A DNA stretch of 44,558 nt. Source: Verrucomicrobium sp. (GTDB lineage: Bacteria > Verrucomicrobiota > Verrucomicrobiia > Methylacidiphilales > GAS474). Below the pieces are notes generated by a model that saw only the letters and a list, made by a program, of their open reading frames with translations, was not told the DNA's origin and searched no databases. Positions 22,800 through 29,794 of the stretch are shown piece by piece. Where the stretch lies: contig JAPWJX010000008.1 of assembly GCA_028283855.1 (NCBI GenBank), forward strand, positions 1 to 44,558, read 5' to 3'. Each line of letters starts with the position of its first letter. The first letter of the stretch is position 1. A program made the translations under genes and the position numbers.

Positions 22800-23375
22800 C
22801 TAACGGTCCAACCGCTTCGATAAGACCTTCCGGGCCCGGTAGACCTTCATCTCGACTGCCTTGGCGCTCAGTCCGAGAAGACGTCCTGCCTCCTCCTGCG
22901 TCAGGCCCTCGACGGCAGTCAGGATCAAGGGGGACTTCAAGTCGGGGGGAAGACCAGCGATCTCCCGCTCCACGATCGCCAAGTTTTCTCTCTGCACGGC
23001 AGCGGCGGCGGGATCGGGTCCGGGGGAGGGAAACTCCCGGTCGCGAGGCTCGTCGGGACTGGATCGGCTCGCCGATACCGATTCGGTCCGGAGCACCCGG
23101 GACGATCCCTGTCGGCGCAGGTGATCCCGGCACAGGTTCACGGCGATGCGGAAGAGCCAGGTCGAGAAGAGGGCGTCCGGCCGAAACGTGGCAAGGTGGA
23201 AATAGGCGCGGACGAACGCCTCCTGGGCGATCTCCTCGGCGTCGGAGCGATTCGCCACGGAACGGCAGACGAAATGAAAAATCCGCTCCTGGTATCGCTC
23301 GACCAGCGCGTCGAAAGCCCGCTCGGTGCCGGCTTGCACAGCCTGAACCAGAGGGAGGTCTGGATCCTGCCCCAT
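22800..23375 (-). CDS. ECF sigma factor of cnrYXH-like cassette 2 (CnrH-like)
   Basis: A 191-residue ECF sigma factor. Region 2 shows AEEIAQEAFVRAYFHLATF and FSTWLFRIAVNLCRDHLRR; region 4 shows LPPDLKSPLILTAVEGLTQEEA and SAKAVEMKVYRARKVLSKRL. It is clearly different from the cassette-1 sigma (11429-12007) outside conserved blocks, including in the region-4 recognition helix neighbourhood, which fits the two distinct promoter motifs. It is the last gene of the operon HVHV protein, TM protein, sensor, sigma, 12 bases after the sensor. Candidate targets are the three promoters of pattern GTGAGGG-RT-N14-CGTTTAA at 24630, 24749 and 27361. Confidence 0.88.
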   Translation of the reverse strand: MGQDPDLPLVQAVQAGTERAFDALVERYQERIFHFVCRSVANRSDAEEIAQEAFVRAYFHLATFRPDALFSTWLFRIAVNLCRDHLRRQGSSRVLRTESVSASRSSPDEPRDREFPSPGPDPAAAAVQRENLAIVEREIAGLPPDLKSPLILTAVEGLTQEEAGRLLGLSAKAVEMKVYRARKVLSKRLDR

Positions 23376-23387
23376 GACGTTCCTCGA

Positions 23388-23825
23388 TCAGGGTTGGCGG
23401 CGCAGCCCCTCGGACGTGAGGCGGATCAGCTTGTCATATTGCTCGGGCGTCAGGACGGCCTTCATCTCGAAGACATGGTCCAGGGTAGCATTTTGCAAGC
23501 CCCCCATCGCGTCGTGGATTTTTTCGACGGCAACCTGAACGCGGGGGGAGTCGGCCTGATCGTCGGCGACCGCCTGGGCCAGCTCCAGGTTGGCGAGGCG
23601 GATCAGCTCGGCATAGTGCCGGCGCTTCTCGGTGAAGGCCGCCTCGATCGGCCCGAGCTTCCGGTCCTGGTCGGGGGTGATGGCCAGTTGGTGGTGAATC
23701 CAGGCATGGCTGAACTCCGGCGCCGCCTGCCGGTGCTTCAGGTATTGGCCGGTGAGAAGACAGCTCCCCGACGCCACCAATGCCACGGCCAGCAGCAGGA
23801 TGCCGAATGCCCAGGCGCGATTCAT
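23388..23825 (-). CDS. periplasmic heavy-metal sensor, cassette 2 (CnrX-like)
   Basis: A 145-residue membrane-anchored helical protein of the CnrX/CpxP metal-resist group. The anchor is WAFGILLLAVALVASGSCLL; the soluble part has a His-rich first helix (FSHAWIHHQL), the LTPDQ/LTPEQ-type turn seen in the family (ITPDQDRKL and LTPEQYDKL) and KRRHYAEL. The start overlaps the TM-protein stop as ATGA (23822-23825), exactly the arrangement in cassette 1. It would sense metal outside the membrane and trigger release of the sigma factor. The metal is unknown; the targets include a Cu(I) ATPase and multicopper oxidase, so copper or silver is favoured. Confidence 0.78.
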   Translation of the reverse strand: MNRAWAFGILLLAVALVASGSCLLTGQYLKHRQAAPEFSHAWIHHQLAITPDQDRKLGPIEAAFTEKRRHYAELIRLANLELAQAVADDQADSPRVQVAVEKIHDAMGGLQNATLDHVFEMKAVLTPEQYDKLIRLTSEGLRRQP

Positions 23826-24160
23826 CGCCCCTCCAGCAACGTTGTCGGCAGGCCGGGCGCGTGAAGGCCGAAGACATCCAGTTCCATCGCCCGGGTGGCT
23901 CCCGAGACCCGGATCCCGGAGCCGGTCGCGATGCCCAAGAAGAGGCCGACCATCAGGGAGAACGCCAGGGCGGCGAAAATCGGCTGGGGCCTCACCAGCG
24001 GGGCCAACGCCCAGTCCAGCCAGGAGCCGAACGAACGGGGCGGCGCGGCCTGCCGGTGGCGAATCTGCCTCCAAATGCCATCCCGGAAGCCGGACGGCAG
24101 GGCGGGCTTCGGCTGCGCAGCCAATTCCTGGAGGAGGCGGTCGAGATCGTGGTCTTGCAT
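23822..24160 (-). CDS. single-pass membrane protein, putative anti-sigma (CnrY-like), cassette 2
   Basis: A 112-residue protein with a soluble N-terminal part (DLDRLLQELAAQ, FRDGIWRQIRHRQ), one transmembrane segment (PIFAALAFSLMVGLFLGIAT) and a short periplasmic tail. The N-terminal layout resembles its counterpart in cassette 1 (DLLKAW... FQSEVWDRIAAEE against LLQEL... FRDGIWRQIRHR), with a shared F-x3-W-x-R/Q-I spacing. Gene order and topology point to a CnrY-type membrane anti-sigma. It starts 14 bases after the HVHV gene and overlaps the sensor by four bases. Confidence 0.68.
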   Translation of the reverse strand: MQDHDLDRLLQELAAQPKPALPSGFRDGIWRQIRHRQAAPPRSFGSWLDWALAPLVRPQPIFAALAFSLMVGLFLGIATGSGIRVSGATRAMELDVFGLHAPGLPTTLLEGR

Positions 24161-24174
24161 AAGCGTGGCGCCGA

Positions 24175-24624
24175 TTATCTCGCGGCGGGGTGGGTGTGTC
24201 CATCGGTATGGGAGATCACTTCGACCTCCGCCGCCCCGGGCGGCAGCGCGTCAAACCGGGCGACGTACTCGACGGCGCTTGCTCCTCCCTTCGTCGGAGG
24301 CACGGAAAGCCGGTAAATGGTCCCGATCCTGTCAATGTCCTCAGCCAGAATCTTTCCCCGGGAGTCGAGGATGCGGACATGGACGTGGGAATTCGGGCGG
24401 GGATCGGGGGTTCCCCAGTAGCCGGGGACGCCCGACAGGGATCCCGAAACCCAGAGTTCTTTTCCTTCTCGCCGGAGATCGACGGTCGATACCTTCAAGG
24501 GAGCGCTGTCGATCCCCCGGATCGCCAGGGGAGCCGCGAACAAGGTCAGTGGCAGCCCCAGGCCGAGCGCCGGGAGAAGAATGCTCCTGGCGCTCTTTCC
24601 CGTTCGGAAGGTCGAGGCGTTCAC
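24175..24624 (-). CDS. secreted HVHV-motif protein (paralog 2), unknown family
   Basis: A 149-residue exported protein (signal peptide through LGLGLPLTLFAAPLA) with the block NSHVHVRILDSRGKILAED, matching the HVHVEWHDRRGSILAA block of 19134-19541, and a C-terminal His cluster (SHTDGHTHPAA). The only reasonable start is GTG 24624, which lies only six bases below the -10 element of promoter 24630-24660, so the message may be leaderless. It is the first gene of the cassette-2 operon. A periplasmic metal-binding partner of the sensor is a reasonable hypothesis, not a known function. Confidence 0.62.
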   Translation of the reverse strand: MNASTFRTGKSARSILLPALGLGLPLTLFAAPLAIRGIDSAPLKVSTVDLRREGKELWVSGSLSGVPGYWGTPDPRPNSHVHVRILDSRGKILAEDIDRIGTIYRLSVPPTKGGASAVEYVARFDALPPGAAEVEVISHTDGHTHPAAR

Positions 24625-24629
24625 ATCCA

Positions 24630-24660
24630 GTTAAACGTGATTTTTGAAACCATCCCTCAC
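24630..24660 (-). promoter_or_regulatory. candidate ECF promoter P2 (cassette 2 autoregulation)
   Basis: Minus-strand GTGAGGGAT, exactly 14 bases, then CGTTTAAC. The same blocks and spacing recur on the plus strand at 24749-24779 and 27361-27391. It drives the operon that ends in the cassette-2 sigma gene. Confidence 0.75.
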
Positions 24661-24748
24661 GAAATCCCGCCGATTCATCGGACGGAAGCGTCCCTCATAG
24701 CCGCTTCCCGGGGACTTCTCGGGATTCGTCTCCTTGCAGGTCGAATTT

Positions 24749-24779
24749 GTGAGGGGTCGATCCTGGTAGCCCGTTTAAT
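24749..24779 (+). promoter_or_regulatory. candidate ECF promoter P2 for the copper ATPase operon
   Basis: GTGAGGGGT, 14 bases, CGTTTAAT, preceded by ATTT. It is divergent from promoter 24630-24660 and lies 25 bases upstream of the ATG at 24804, which has an AAAGGAG ribosome binding site. Confidence 0.78.
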
Positions 24780-24803
24780 TGGATGCTCGAAAGGAGCAAA
24801 CCC

Positions 24804-25007
24804 ATGAAACGCCATAGCCTGATGATGCTCGGCTGCATCGTGCCGCTGCTGGCGATCGCCTTCGTCCCCGCCATCGGGAAGAGCGCGATCGCGCCCTTTC
24901 TCATTGCCGTTCCCATGCTAGTTTGCTGTCTCGGCATGATGGGCGGGCACGGCCACGGGGAGAACAAAAAGAAAGACGGCGGGAAGGAATCCAGGAACTG
25001 CCACTGA
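24804..25007 (+). CDS. small membrane protein preceding copA, unknown
   Basis: A 67-residue protein with two hydrophobic segments (LMMLGCIVPLLAIAFVPAIG and IAPFLIAVPMLVCCLGMM) and a C-terminal tail GGHGHGENKKKDGG ending in NCH. It could contribute Cys, Met and His ligands at the membrane. Small proteins of this style often sit next to copper genes, but I do not recognise a named family. The start is fixed by AAAGGAG seven bases before ATG 24804. The copper ATPase starts ten bases after its stop, so they form one operon. Confidence 0.68.
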   Translation: MKRHSLMMLGCIVPLLAIAFVPAIGKSAIAPFLIAVPMLVCCLGMMGGHGHGENKKKDGGKESRNCH

Positions 25008-25016
25008 GCGACTACC

Positions 25017-27341
25017 ATGAGCCATCCCTCCCCTTCCGATTCATCCCATGAGGCGCATGCCTGCTGCCATCGCCACCCCAAGACGCCGGGTTCGCCCCCT
25101 CCCGCGGTGACGAAGGCCTATTTTTGCCCGATGTGCCCCGGAGTGGAGTCCGACTCTCCCGGCACCTGCCCGAAATGCGGCATGGCCCTGGAGCGCAACC
25201 CGGCCCACCGCCCCGCCGGGAAGGCGATCTATACCTGCCCGATGCATCCCGAGGTCCGACAGGACCATCCCGGCAGTTGTCCCAAGTGCGGAATGGCCCT
25301 GGAATCGGTCGTGTCGGAACCGGAGGAACCCGAGGAGAACGCCGAACTCCAAAACATGACTCGGCGGTTCTGGATCGCGGCGGGCCTGACCGTCCCGCTC
25401 CTCGTCTTGACGATGGGAGCCATACTTCCGGGGATCAGCTCGATTCCCCCTCTGGTATCGGGATGGTTCCAGTGGGCGCTCGGCACCCCGGTGGCTCTCT
25501 GGGCCGGCGCGCCGTTCTTCGTCCGGGCGTACCACTCGATCCTCCACCGTAGCCTCAACATGTTCACCCTGATCGCCCTGGGGACCGGGGCGGCCTACGC
25601 CTTCAGCCTCGTCGCCTTGGCGGCGCCCGGCCTCCTGCCCCGATCACTCGCGACAGGGGGCGCCCCTCCGCTCTACTTCGAGGCCGCGGCCGTGATCACC
25701 ACCCTGGTGCTCTTGGGACAGGTCATCGAATTTAAGGCGCGGGCCGGAACCGGCGCCGCCATTCGGGCGCTCTTGAACCTGGCCCCGAAGACCGCCCGGC
25801 GCCTTCGCAACGGCACCGAAGAAGAGGTGTCCCTCGACGCCGTCGAGGCGGGCGACATCCTTCGTGTCCGGCCGGGGGAAAAGGTTCCCGTCGACGGCCG
25901 CGTCACCGAGGGAGGCTCCTCGGTCGACGAATCGATGCTGACCGGCGAGCCGGTCCCCGTCGCCAAGGGGCCGGAGGGAACCGTCGCCGCCGGGACGATC
26001 AACGGCAGCGGCAGCTTCCTGATGCGGGCCGAGAAGGTCGGCGGGGAGACCCTGCTCGCCCAGATCGTCCAGATGGTCGCGCAGGCCCAACGAAGCCGGG
26101 CGCCGATCCAGCGGCTCGCCGACGCGGTCTCGGCGTGGTTCGTCCCCGCTGTGATCGCCGTCGCCGTCCTCACCTTCTTCGTCTGGCTCCGGTTCGGCCC
26201 GGCGCCCGCCCTCGGCTACGCCCTGATGAATGCCGTCGCCGTCCTCATCATCGCTTGCCCCTGCGCTCTGGGGCTGGCCACTCCCATGGCGGTGATGGTC
26301 GGCGTCGGGCGCGGCGCCTTGTCGGGCGTCCTCATCAAGGATGCCGAGGCCCTGGAGATCCTGGAGAAGGTCGATACCCTGGTCATCGATAAGACCGGGA
26401 CGCTGACGGAGGGGCGGCCCATGGTCGCCACCATCCAGGCCTCCCCTGGTTTCAGCGAGGACCAGGTGCTCGCCACCGCCGCCTCGCTGGAGGCCTCCAG
26501 CGAGCATCCCCTCGCCGGGGCGGTCGTCCGGGCCGCCCGAGACCGGGCGCTGGCGCTCCAGCCCGTCGAGCGATTCGAGGCCATTTCCGGAATGGGCGTC
26601 CGCGGCGCGGCGGACGGGCGCCCCATGCTGGTGGGGCGGGCGGCGCTGCTGAAGGGGGCGGGGATCACTCTCGACCAACCCTTTCTCGATGAGGCCGAAC
26701 GGCTGGAGCAGGAAGGCCACACCGTCATCTGGATCGGGGCGGGGAACTCTCTCGCCGGGTTCGTCGCCCTGACGGATCCCGTCAAGAAGACGACGCCTGA
26801 CGCCGTCGCCTCCCTCCACCGCCTGGGCCTGCGCCTGGTCATGCTCAGCGGCGACAATCGCGGCGCTGCCGAGCGTGTGGGGAAGACGGTGGGCATCGAC
26901 GAGGTGGTCGCCCAGGTCAGCCCCAAGGACAAGCAGGACCGCATCGCCGCCCTGCGGAGCCAGGGCCGCGTCGTGGCGATGGCCGGCGACGGAGTGAACG
27001 ACGCCCCCGCCCTCGCCGCCGCCGATGTCGGCATCGCGATGGGGACCGGGACCGATGTCGCCATGCACAGCGCGGGGATCACCCTGGTCAAGGGCGACCT
27101 CCGGGCCATTGCGACCGCGATTGCCCTGAGCCGGGCGACGATGCGGGCGATCCGCCAGAACCTCCTCTTCGCCTTCCTCTACAACGGCCTGGGGGTGCCG
27201 ATCGCCGCCGGGGCGCTCTACCCCGCCTTTGGTCTCCTGCTCAGTCCCATGATCGCCAGTGCCGCGATGGCCCTCAGCAGCCTTTCGGTCGTGGGGAACA
27301 GCCTTCGCCTGCGGAGGGCGGGGAAGCCCTCCGCCACATGA
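25017..27341 (+). CDS. copA: Cu(I)/Ag(I)-exporting P1B-type ATPase (CopA/SilP-like)
   Basis: A 774-residue copper-export ATPase. Instead of CxxC-type HMA domains the N-terminus has two heavy-metal-binding domains in tandem (35-59, FCPMCPG ... CPKCGMALE; 72-95, TCPMHPE ... CPKCGMALE), preceded by HACCHRH. The core has [32 protein letters not shown]. The last helices contain YNGLGVP and [15 protein letters not shown], the Tyr-Asn and Met-Ser-Ser residues that define Cu(I) transport. It removes Cu(I) from the cytoplasm, feeding the periplasmic oxidase and adaptor functions encoded nearby. It is transcribed from promoter P2 at 24749. Confidence 0.95.
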   Translation: MSHPSPSDSSHEAHACCHRHPKTPGSPPPAVTKAYFCPMCPGVESDSPGTCPKCGMALERNPAHRPAGKAIYTCPMHPEVRQDHPGSCPKCGMALESVVSEPEEPEENAELQNMTRRFWIAAGLTVPLLVLTMGAILPGISSIPPLVSGWFQWALGTPVALWAGAPFFVRAYHSILHRSLNMFTLIALGTGAAYAFSLVALAAPGLLPRSLATGGAPPLYFEAAAVITTLVLLGQVIEFKARAGTGAAIRALLNLAPKTARRLRNGTEEEVSLDAVEAGDILRVRPGEKVPVDGRVTEGGSSVDESMLTGEPVPVAKGPEGTVAAGTINGSGSFLMRAEKVGGETLLAQIVQMVAQAQRSRAPIQRLADAVSAWFVPAVIAVAVLTFFVWLRFGPAPALGYALMNAVAVLIIACPCALGLATPMAVMVGVGRGALSGVLIKDAEALEILEKVDTLVIDKTGTLTEGRPMVATIQASPGFSEDQVLATAASLEASSEHPLAGAVVRAARDRALALQPVERFEAISGMGVRGAADGRPMLVGRAALLKGAGITLDQPFLDEAERLEQEGHTVIWIGAGNSLAGFVALTDPVKKTTPDAVASLHRLGLRLVMLSGDNRGAAERVGKTVGIDEVVAQVSPKDKQDRIAALRSQGRVVAMAGDGVNDAPALAAADVGIAMGTGTDVAMHSAGITLVKGDLRAIATAIALSRATMRAIRQNLLFAFLYNGLGVPIAAGALYPAFGLLLSPMIASAAMALSSLSVVGNSLRLRRAGKPSAT

Positions 27342-27360
27342 CGAAACCACGAAAGATTTT

Positions 27361-27391
27361 GTGAGGGGTGGGCGACCTTCTTTCGTTTAAT
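27361..27391 (+). promoter_or_regulatory. candidate ECF promoter P2 for the YHS/channel/oxidase operon
   Basis: GTGAGGGGT, 14 bases, CGTTTAAT, identical in both blocks to 24749-24779. It is 40 bases upstream of ATG 27432, just after the end of copA. Confidence 0.78.
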
Positions 27392-27431
27392 CCCCTACAC
27401 CAGCTCGAACCCCCTGGTGCCCTGGAGACTT

Positions 27432-27833
27432 ATGTTTACGAAGATGAAGAAAACCCTGCTCGGATCGACCCTCGGCCTGCTCGCCACGCTGGTGGTCAGC
27501 CTCTGGACTCCCTCCGTCCAGGCCGAAACCTATACGCCGGAGCAGAAGCAGCAGATCGAGGAACTCAAGAAGACCTATCCCCTGACGACCTGCCCGGTCT
27601 CCGGCGAGAAGCTGGACGGCGACATGGGTCCCGCCATCGACTACCTCTACACGGCGAAAGGGACCGACGGGAAGGAGACCACCCGGCTGGTCCGCTTCTG
27701 CTGCCCCTCGTGCCTGCGGAAGTTCAAGAAGGACCCCGCTCCGACGCTGAAGGTTCTCGATGACGCCGCCGCGAAGAAGGGCGGAGCCGCCGCGCCGACT
27801 CCGTCCGCCATGGACGGAATGAAGGGAGTGTAA
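27432..27833 (+). CDS. secreted YHS-like metal-binding protein (paralog 2)
   Basis: A 133-residue exported protein: signal peptide ending near SVQAE, then TCPVSGEKL and VRFCCPSCLRKF, which carry Cys pairs as in YHS/TRASH metal-binding domains, and a charged Ala/Pro tail. It is a paralog of 12934-13332, with shared YPL-x-TCPVSG, IDYLY and RLVRFCCP blocks. ATG 27432 has GGAG four bases upstream; 27444 and 27417 are alternatives. First gene after a P2 promoter and head of an operon with a DUF2231 protein, a CusC-like channel and a multicopper oxidase, so a periplasmic copper role is likely. Confidence 0.72.
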   Translation: MFTKMKKTLLGSTLGLLATLVVSLWTPSVQAETYTPEQKQQIEELKKTYPLTTCPVSGEKLDGDMGPAIDYLYTAKGTDGKETTRLVRFCCPSCLRKFKKDPAPTLKVLDDAAAKKGGAAAPTPSAMDGMKGV

Positions 27834-27852
27834 CGGCGGAACGTCGTTTGCT

Positions 27853-28353
27853 ATGCCCTTCCTGGCCCACATGGCCGACACTGCCTCCTCGGGCGGAGGA
27901 CATACCCACGCCTCTGGAGAAGTCCTCCGGTGGCTGGGCGCGTTCCATCCCGTCGTCATCCATTTCCCGATTGCCCTGCTCCTCCTGGCGGCGTTCCTCG
28001 AAGGGATCGTCGCCTGGCGGGGACCTTCCGAGAAGCTCTCCTTCGCCGCCGGCCTTTCGCTGGGGCTGGGCGCCGTCGCGGCGGTAATCGCCGCCGGTCT
28101 CGGCTGGGCCGACGCCGCCACCATGAGCATCGAGCCGGATCTCAAGCCGATCCTGACGTGGCATCGCTGGCTGGGCACCGGCGTCGCCGTCGGCTCCTGC
28201 CTCGCCGGGCTGCTTCAGCTTCGCGTTCTGCCGACGGGCCGCGGCGTCTGGGCCTATCGGATCGTCCTATGGCTCGTGGCTCTCGCGACGGCGGTCGCGG
28301 GTCATCTGGGCGGAACCCTCGTCTACGGACTCGACTATTATCCATGGCAATGA
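27853..28353 (+). CDS. DUF2231-type membrane protein
   Basis: A 166-residue protein with four transmembrane segments and the family features: FHPVVIHFPIALLLLAAF near residue 30, conserved Trp-Arg/His around WHRWLG, and the final GG-x-LVYG-x-DYYP. Relatives occur next to cytochromes and metal-resistance genes and are suspected to bind heme or metals, but their function is not established. The N-terminal GGGHTHASGE could add His ligands. Its stop overlaps the start of the outer-membrane protein (ATGA at 28350-28353). No clear ribosome binding site; ATG 27871 is an alternative start. Confidence 0.7.
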   Translation: MPFLAHMADTASSGGGHTHASGEVLRWLGAFHPVVIHFPIALLLLAAFLEGIVAWRGPSEKLSFAAGLSLGLGAVAAVIAAGLGWADAATMSIEPDLKPILTWHRWLGTGVAVGSCLAGLLQLRVLPTGRGVWAYRIVLWLVALATAVAGHLGGTLVYGLDYYPWQ

Positions 28354-29789
28354 TCTTTCCCCGCCTCCTGGCCCTTTCCCTTCCCGCCCTCGCCCTCGCG
28401 GGCTGCGCCTCGGTCGATCCTTCGGCCTCGTTCGGCAACGCCCAGGGCACCATCCGGGACCGCACCGGCCACCGCGTCGAATGGAGCCGAGGCACCCAGG
28501 AAGACCGGCAAGCCGAGCAGGCGGTGCGCGATCTCCTCAGCCGTCCCCTGACCGCCGACGCGGCGGTGCAGGTTGCCCTGCTGGGCAATCCCTCCCTCCA
28601 GGCCACCTTCGAGGAGATCGGCATCTCCCAGGCTGACTTCGTTCAGGCGGGGCTGCTGACGAACCCGAGCTTCAGCGCAATCGTCCGCTTCCCGAACGTC
28701 TCGCCGCTGGGAGCCGACCAGGAATTCTCCGTGACAGGCGACTTCCTGCAACTGTTCATCCTTCCCCTGCGGAAGAAGATGGCCGCGCTCCAACTGGAGG
28801 CGACCGAATTGGAGGTCGGGAACGAGGTTCTTTCCCTCGCCGCCGAGGTGAAGGAGGCATTTTACGCCGTCCAGGCCGACGAGCAACTCCAGACCCGGCT
28901 GGAACTGGTCAACGACATCGACAAGACGGCCGCCGAACTGGCCGAGAAGCAGCACGAGGCAGGCAACATTAACGACCTCGACCTGGTGAACCAAAAGTCG
29001 GTCTATACTGAGAGCCAAGCCGACGTGACGCAGACCCGGATCGATCTCGTCCGCGACCGGGAGAAACTGAACCGGCTCCTGGGTTGGACCGAGGAACTGC
29101 CCCGCTGGACCGTCTCCCCCCAACTTCCCGCCATTCCTGCCGATCCCCTGTCGGCCGCCGACCTGGAGAAGCGGGCCTTGGTTCAGCGGCTCGACGTCGC
29201 CGCCGCCCGGAAGCGGATCGAGGCGCTGCAAAAGTCGCTCGGAATCACCGAAGGAACCCGCCTCTTTCCCGGCGGAATCGATATCGGCGTGGACACGGAG
29301 AAGAATCCCGACCGCTCCCGCGTCACCGGCCCCTCGATCGACGTCGAGCTTCCGATCTTCGATCAGGGACAGGCCCGGGTGGCCACGCTTCAGGCCCAGC
29401 TCCGGCAAGCCCAAGACCGTTTGGCCGCGCTGGCCATCGATGTCCGCTCCGAGATCCGTGAAAACCGGGAAATCCTGGAGGGCCGCCGGCAGCTCGCCGA
29501 CACCTATCGCCAGACCTTGCTCCCCCAGCGGGTCAGCATCCTCAAGCTGTCCCAGGAGCAATACAACTTCATGCTGAAAGGCAGCTACGACCTCCTGCTT
29601 GCCAAGCAGCAGGAAATCGGCGCCGAGCGCGCCTACATCCAGACGTGGCGCGACTATTGGACGGCCCGAGCCGAGTTGGAGAAGGCGGTCGGCGGCTTCC
29701 TGCCTGTCCCCGCCGCCGCCGAGGCGAAACAAACCGATCCGGTCGCCGCCGCCTCCGCCGCCCCGGCGCCGATGAACATGAAACCCTAG
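28350..29789 (+). CDS. TolC-family outer-membrane lipoprotein channel (CusC-like)
   Basis: A 479-residue outer-membrane efflux protein with lipobox LALAGC (mature Cys about residue 20) followed by two OEP repeats rich in long helices (AADAAVQ-type start LTADAAVQVALLGNPSLQAT in character; the second at AARKRIEALQKSLGI). It is the kind of channel that pairs with CusBA, yet cusBA lies 18 kb away on the other strand under another candidate promoter class. I chose ATG 28350 because it is coupled to the DUF2231 stop; ATG 28344 adds two residues. The Pro/Ala-rich C-terminus ends in MNMKP. Confidence 0.85.
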   Translation: MIFPRLLALSLPALALAGCASVDPSASFGNAQGTIRDRTGHRVEWSRGTQEDRQAEQAVRDLLSRPLTADAAVQVALLGNPSLQATFEEIGISQADFVQAGLLTNPSFSAIVRFPNVSPLGADQEFSVTGDFLQLFILPLRKKMAALQLEATELEVGNEVLSLAAEVKEAFYAVQADEQLQTRLELVNDIDKTAAELAEKQHEAGNINDLDLVNQKSVYTESQADVTQTRIDLVRDREKLNRLLGWTEELPRWTVSPQLPAIPADPLSAADLEKRALVQRLDVAAARKRIEALQKSLGITEGTRLFPGGIDIGVDTEKNPDRSRVTGPSIDVELPIFDQGQARVATLQAQLRQAQDRLAALAIDVRSEIRENREILEGRRQLADTYRQTLLPQRVSILKLSQEQYNFMLKGSYDLLLAKQQEIGAERAYIQTWRDYWTARAELEKAVGGFLPVPAAAEAKQTDPVAAASAAPAPMNMKP

Positions 29790-29794
29790 ACCCC

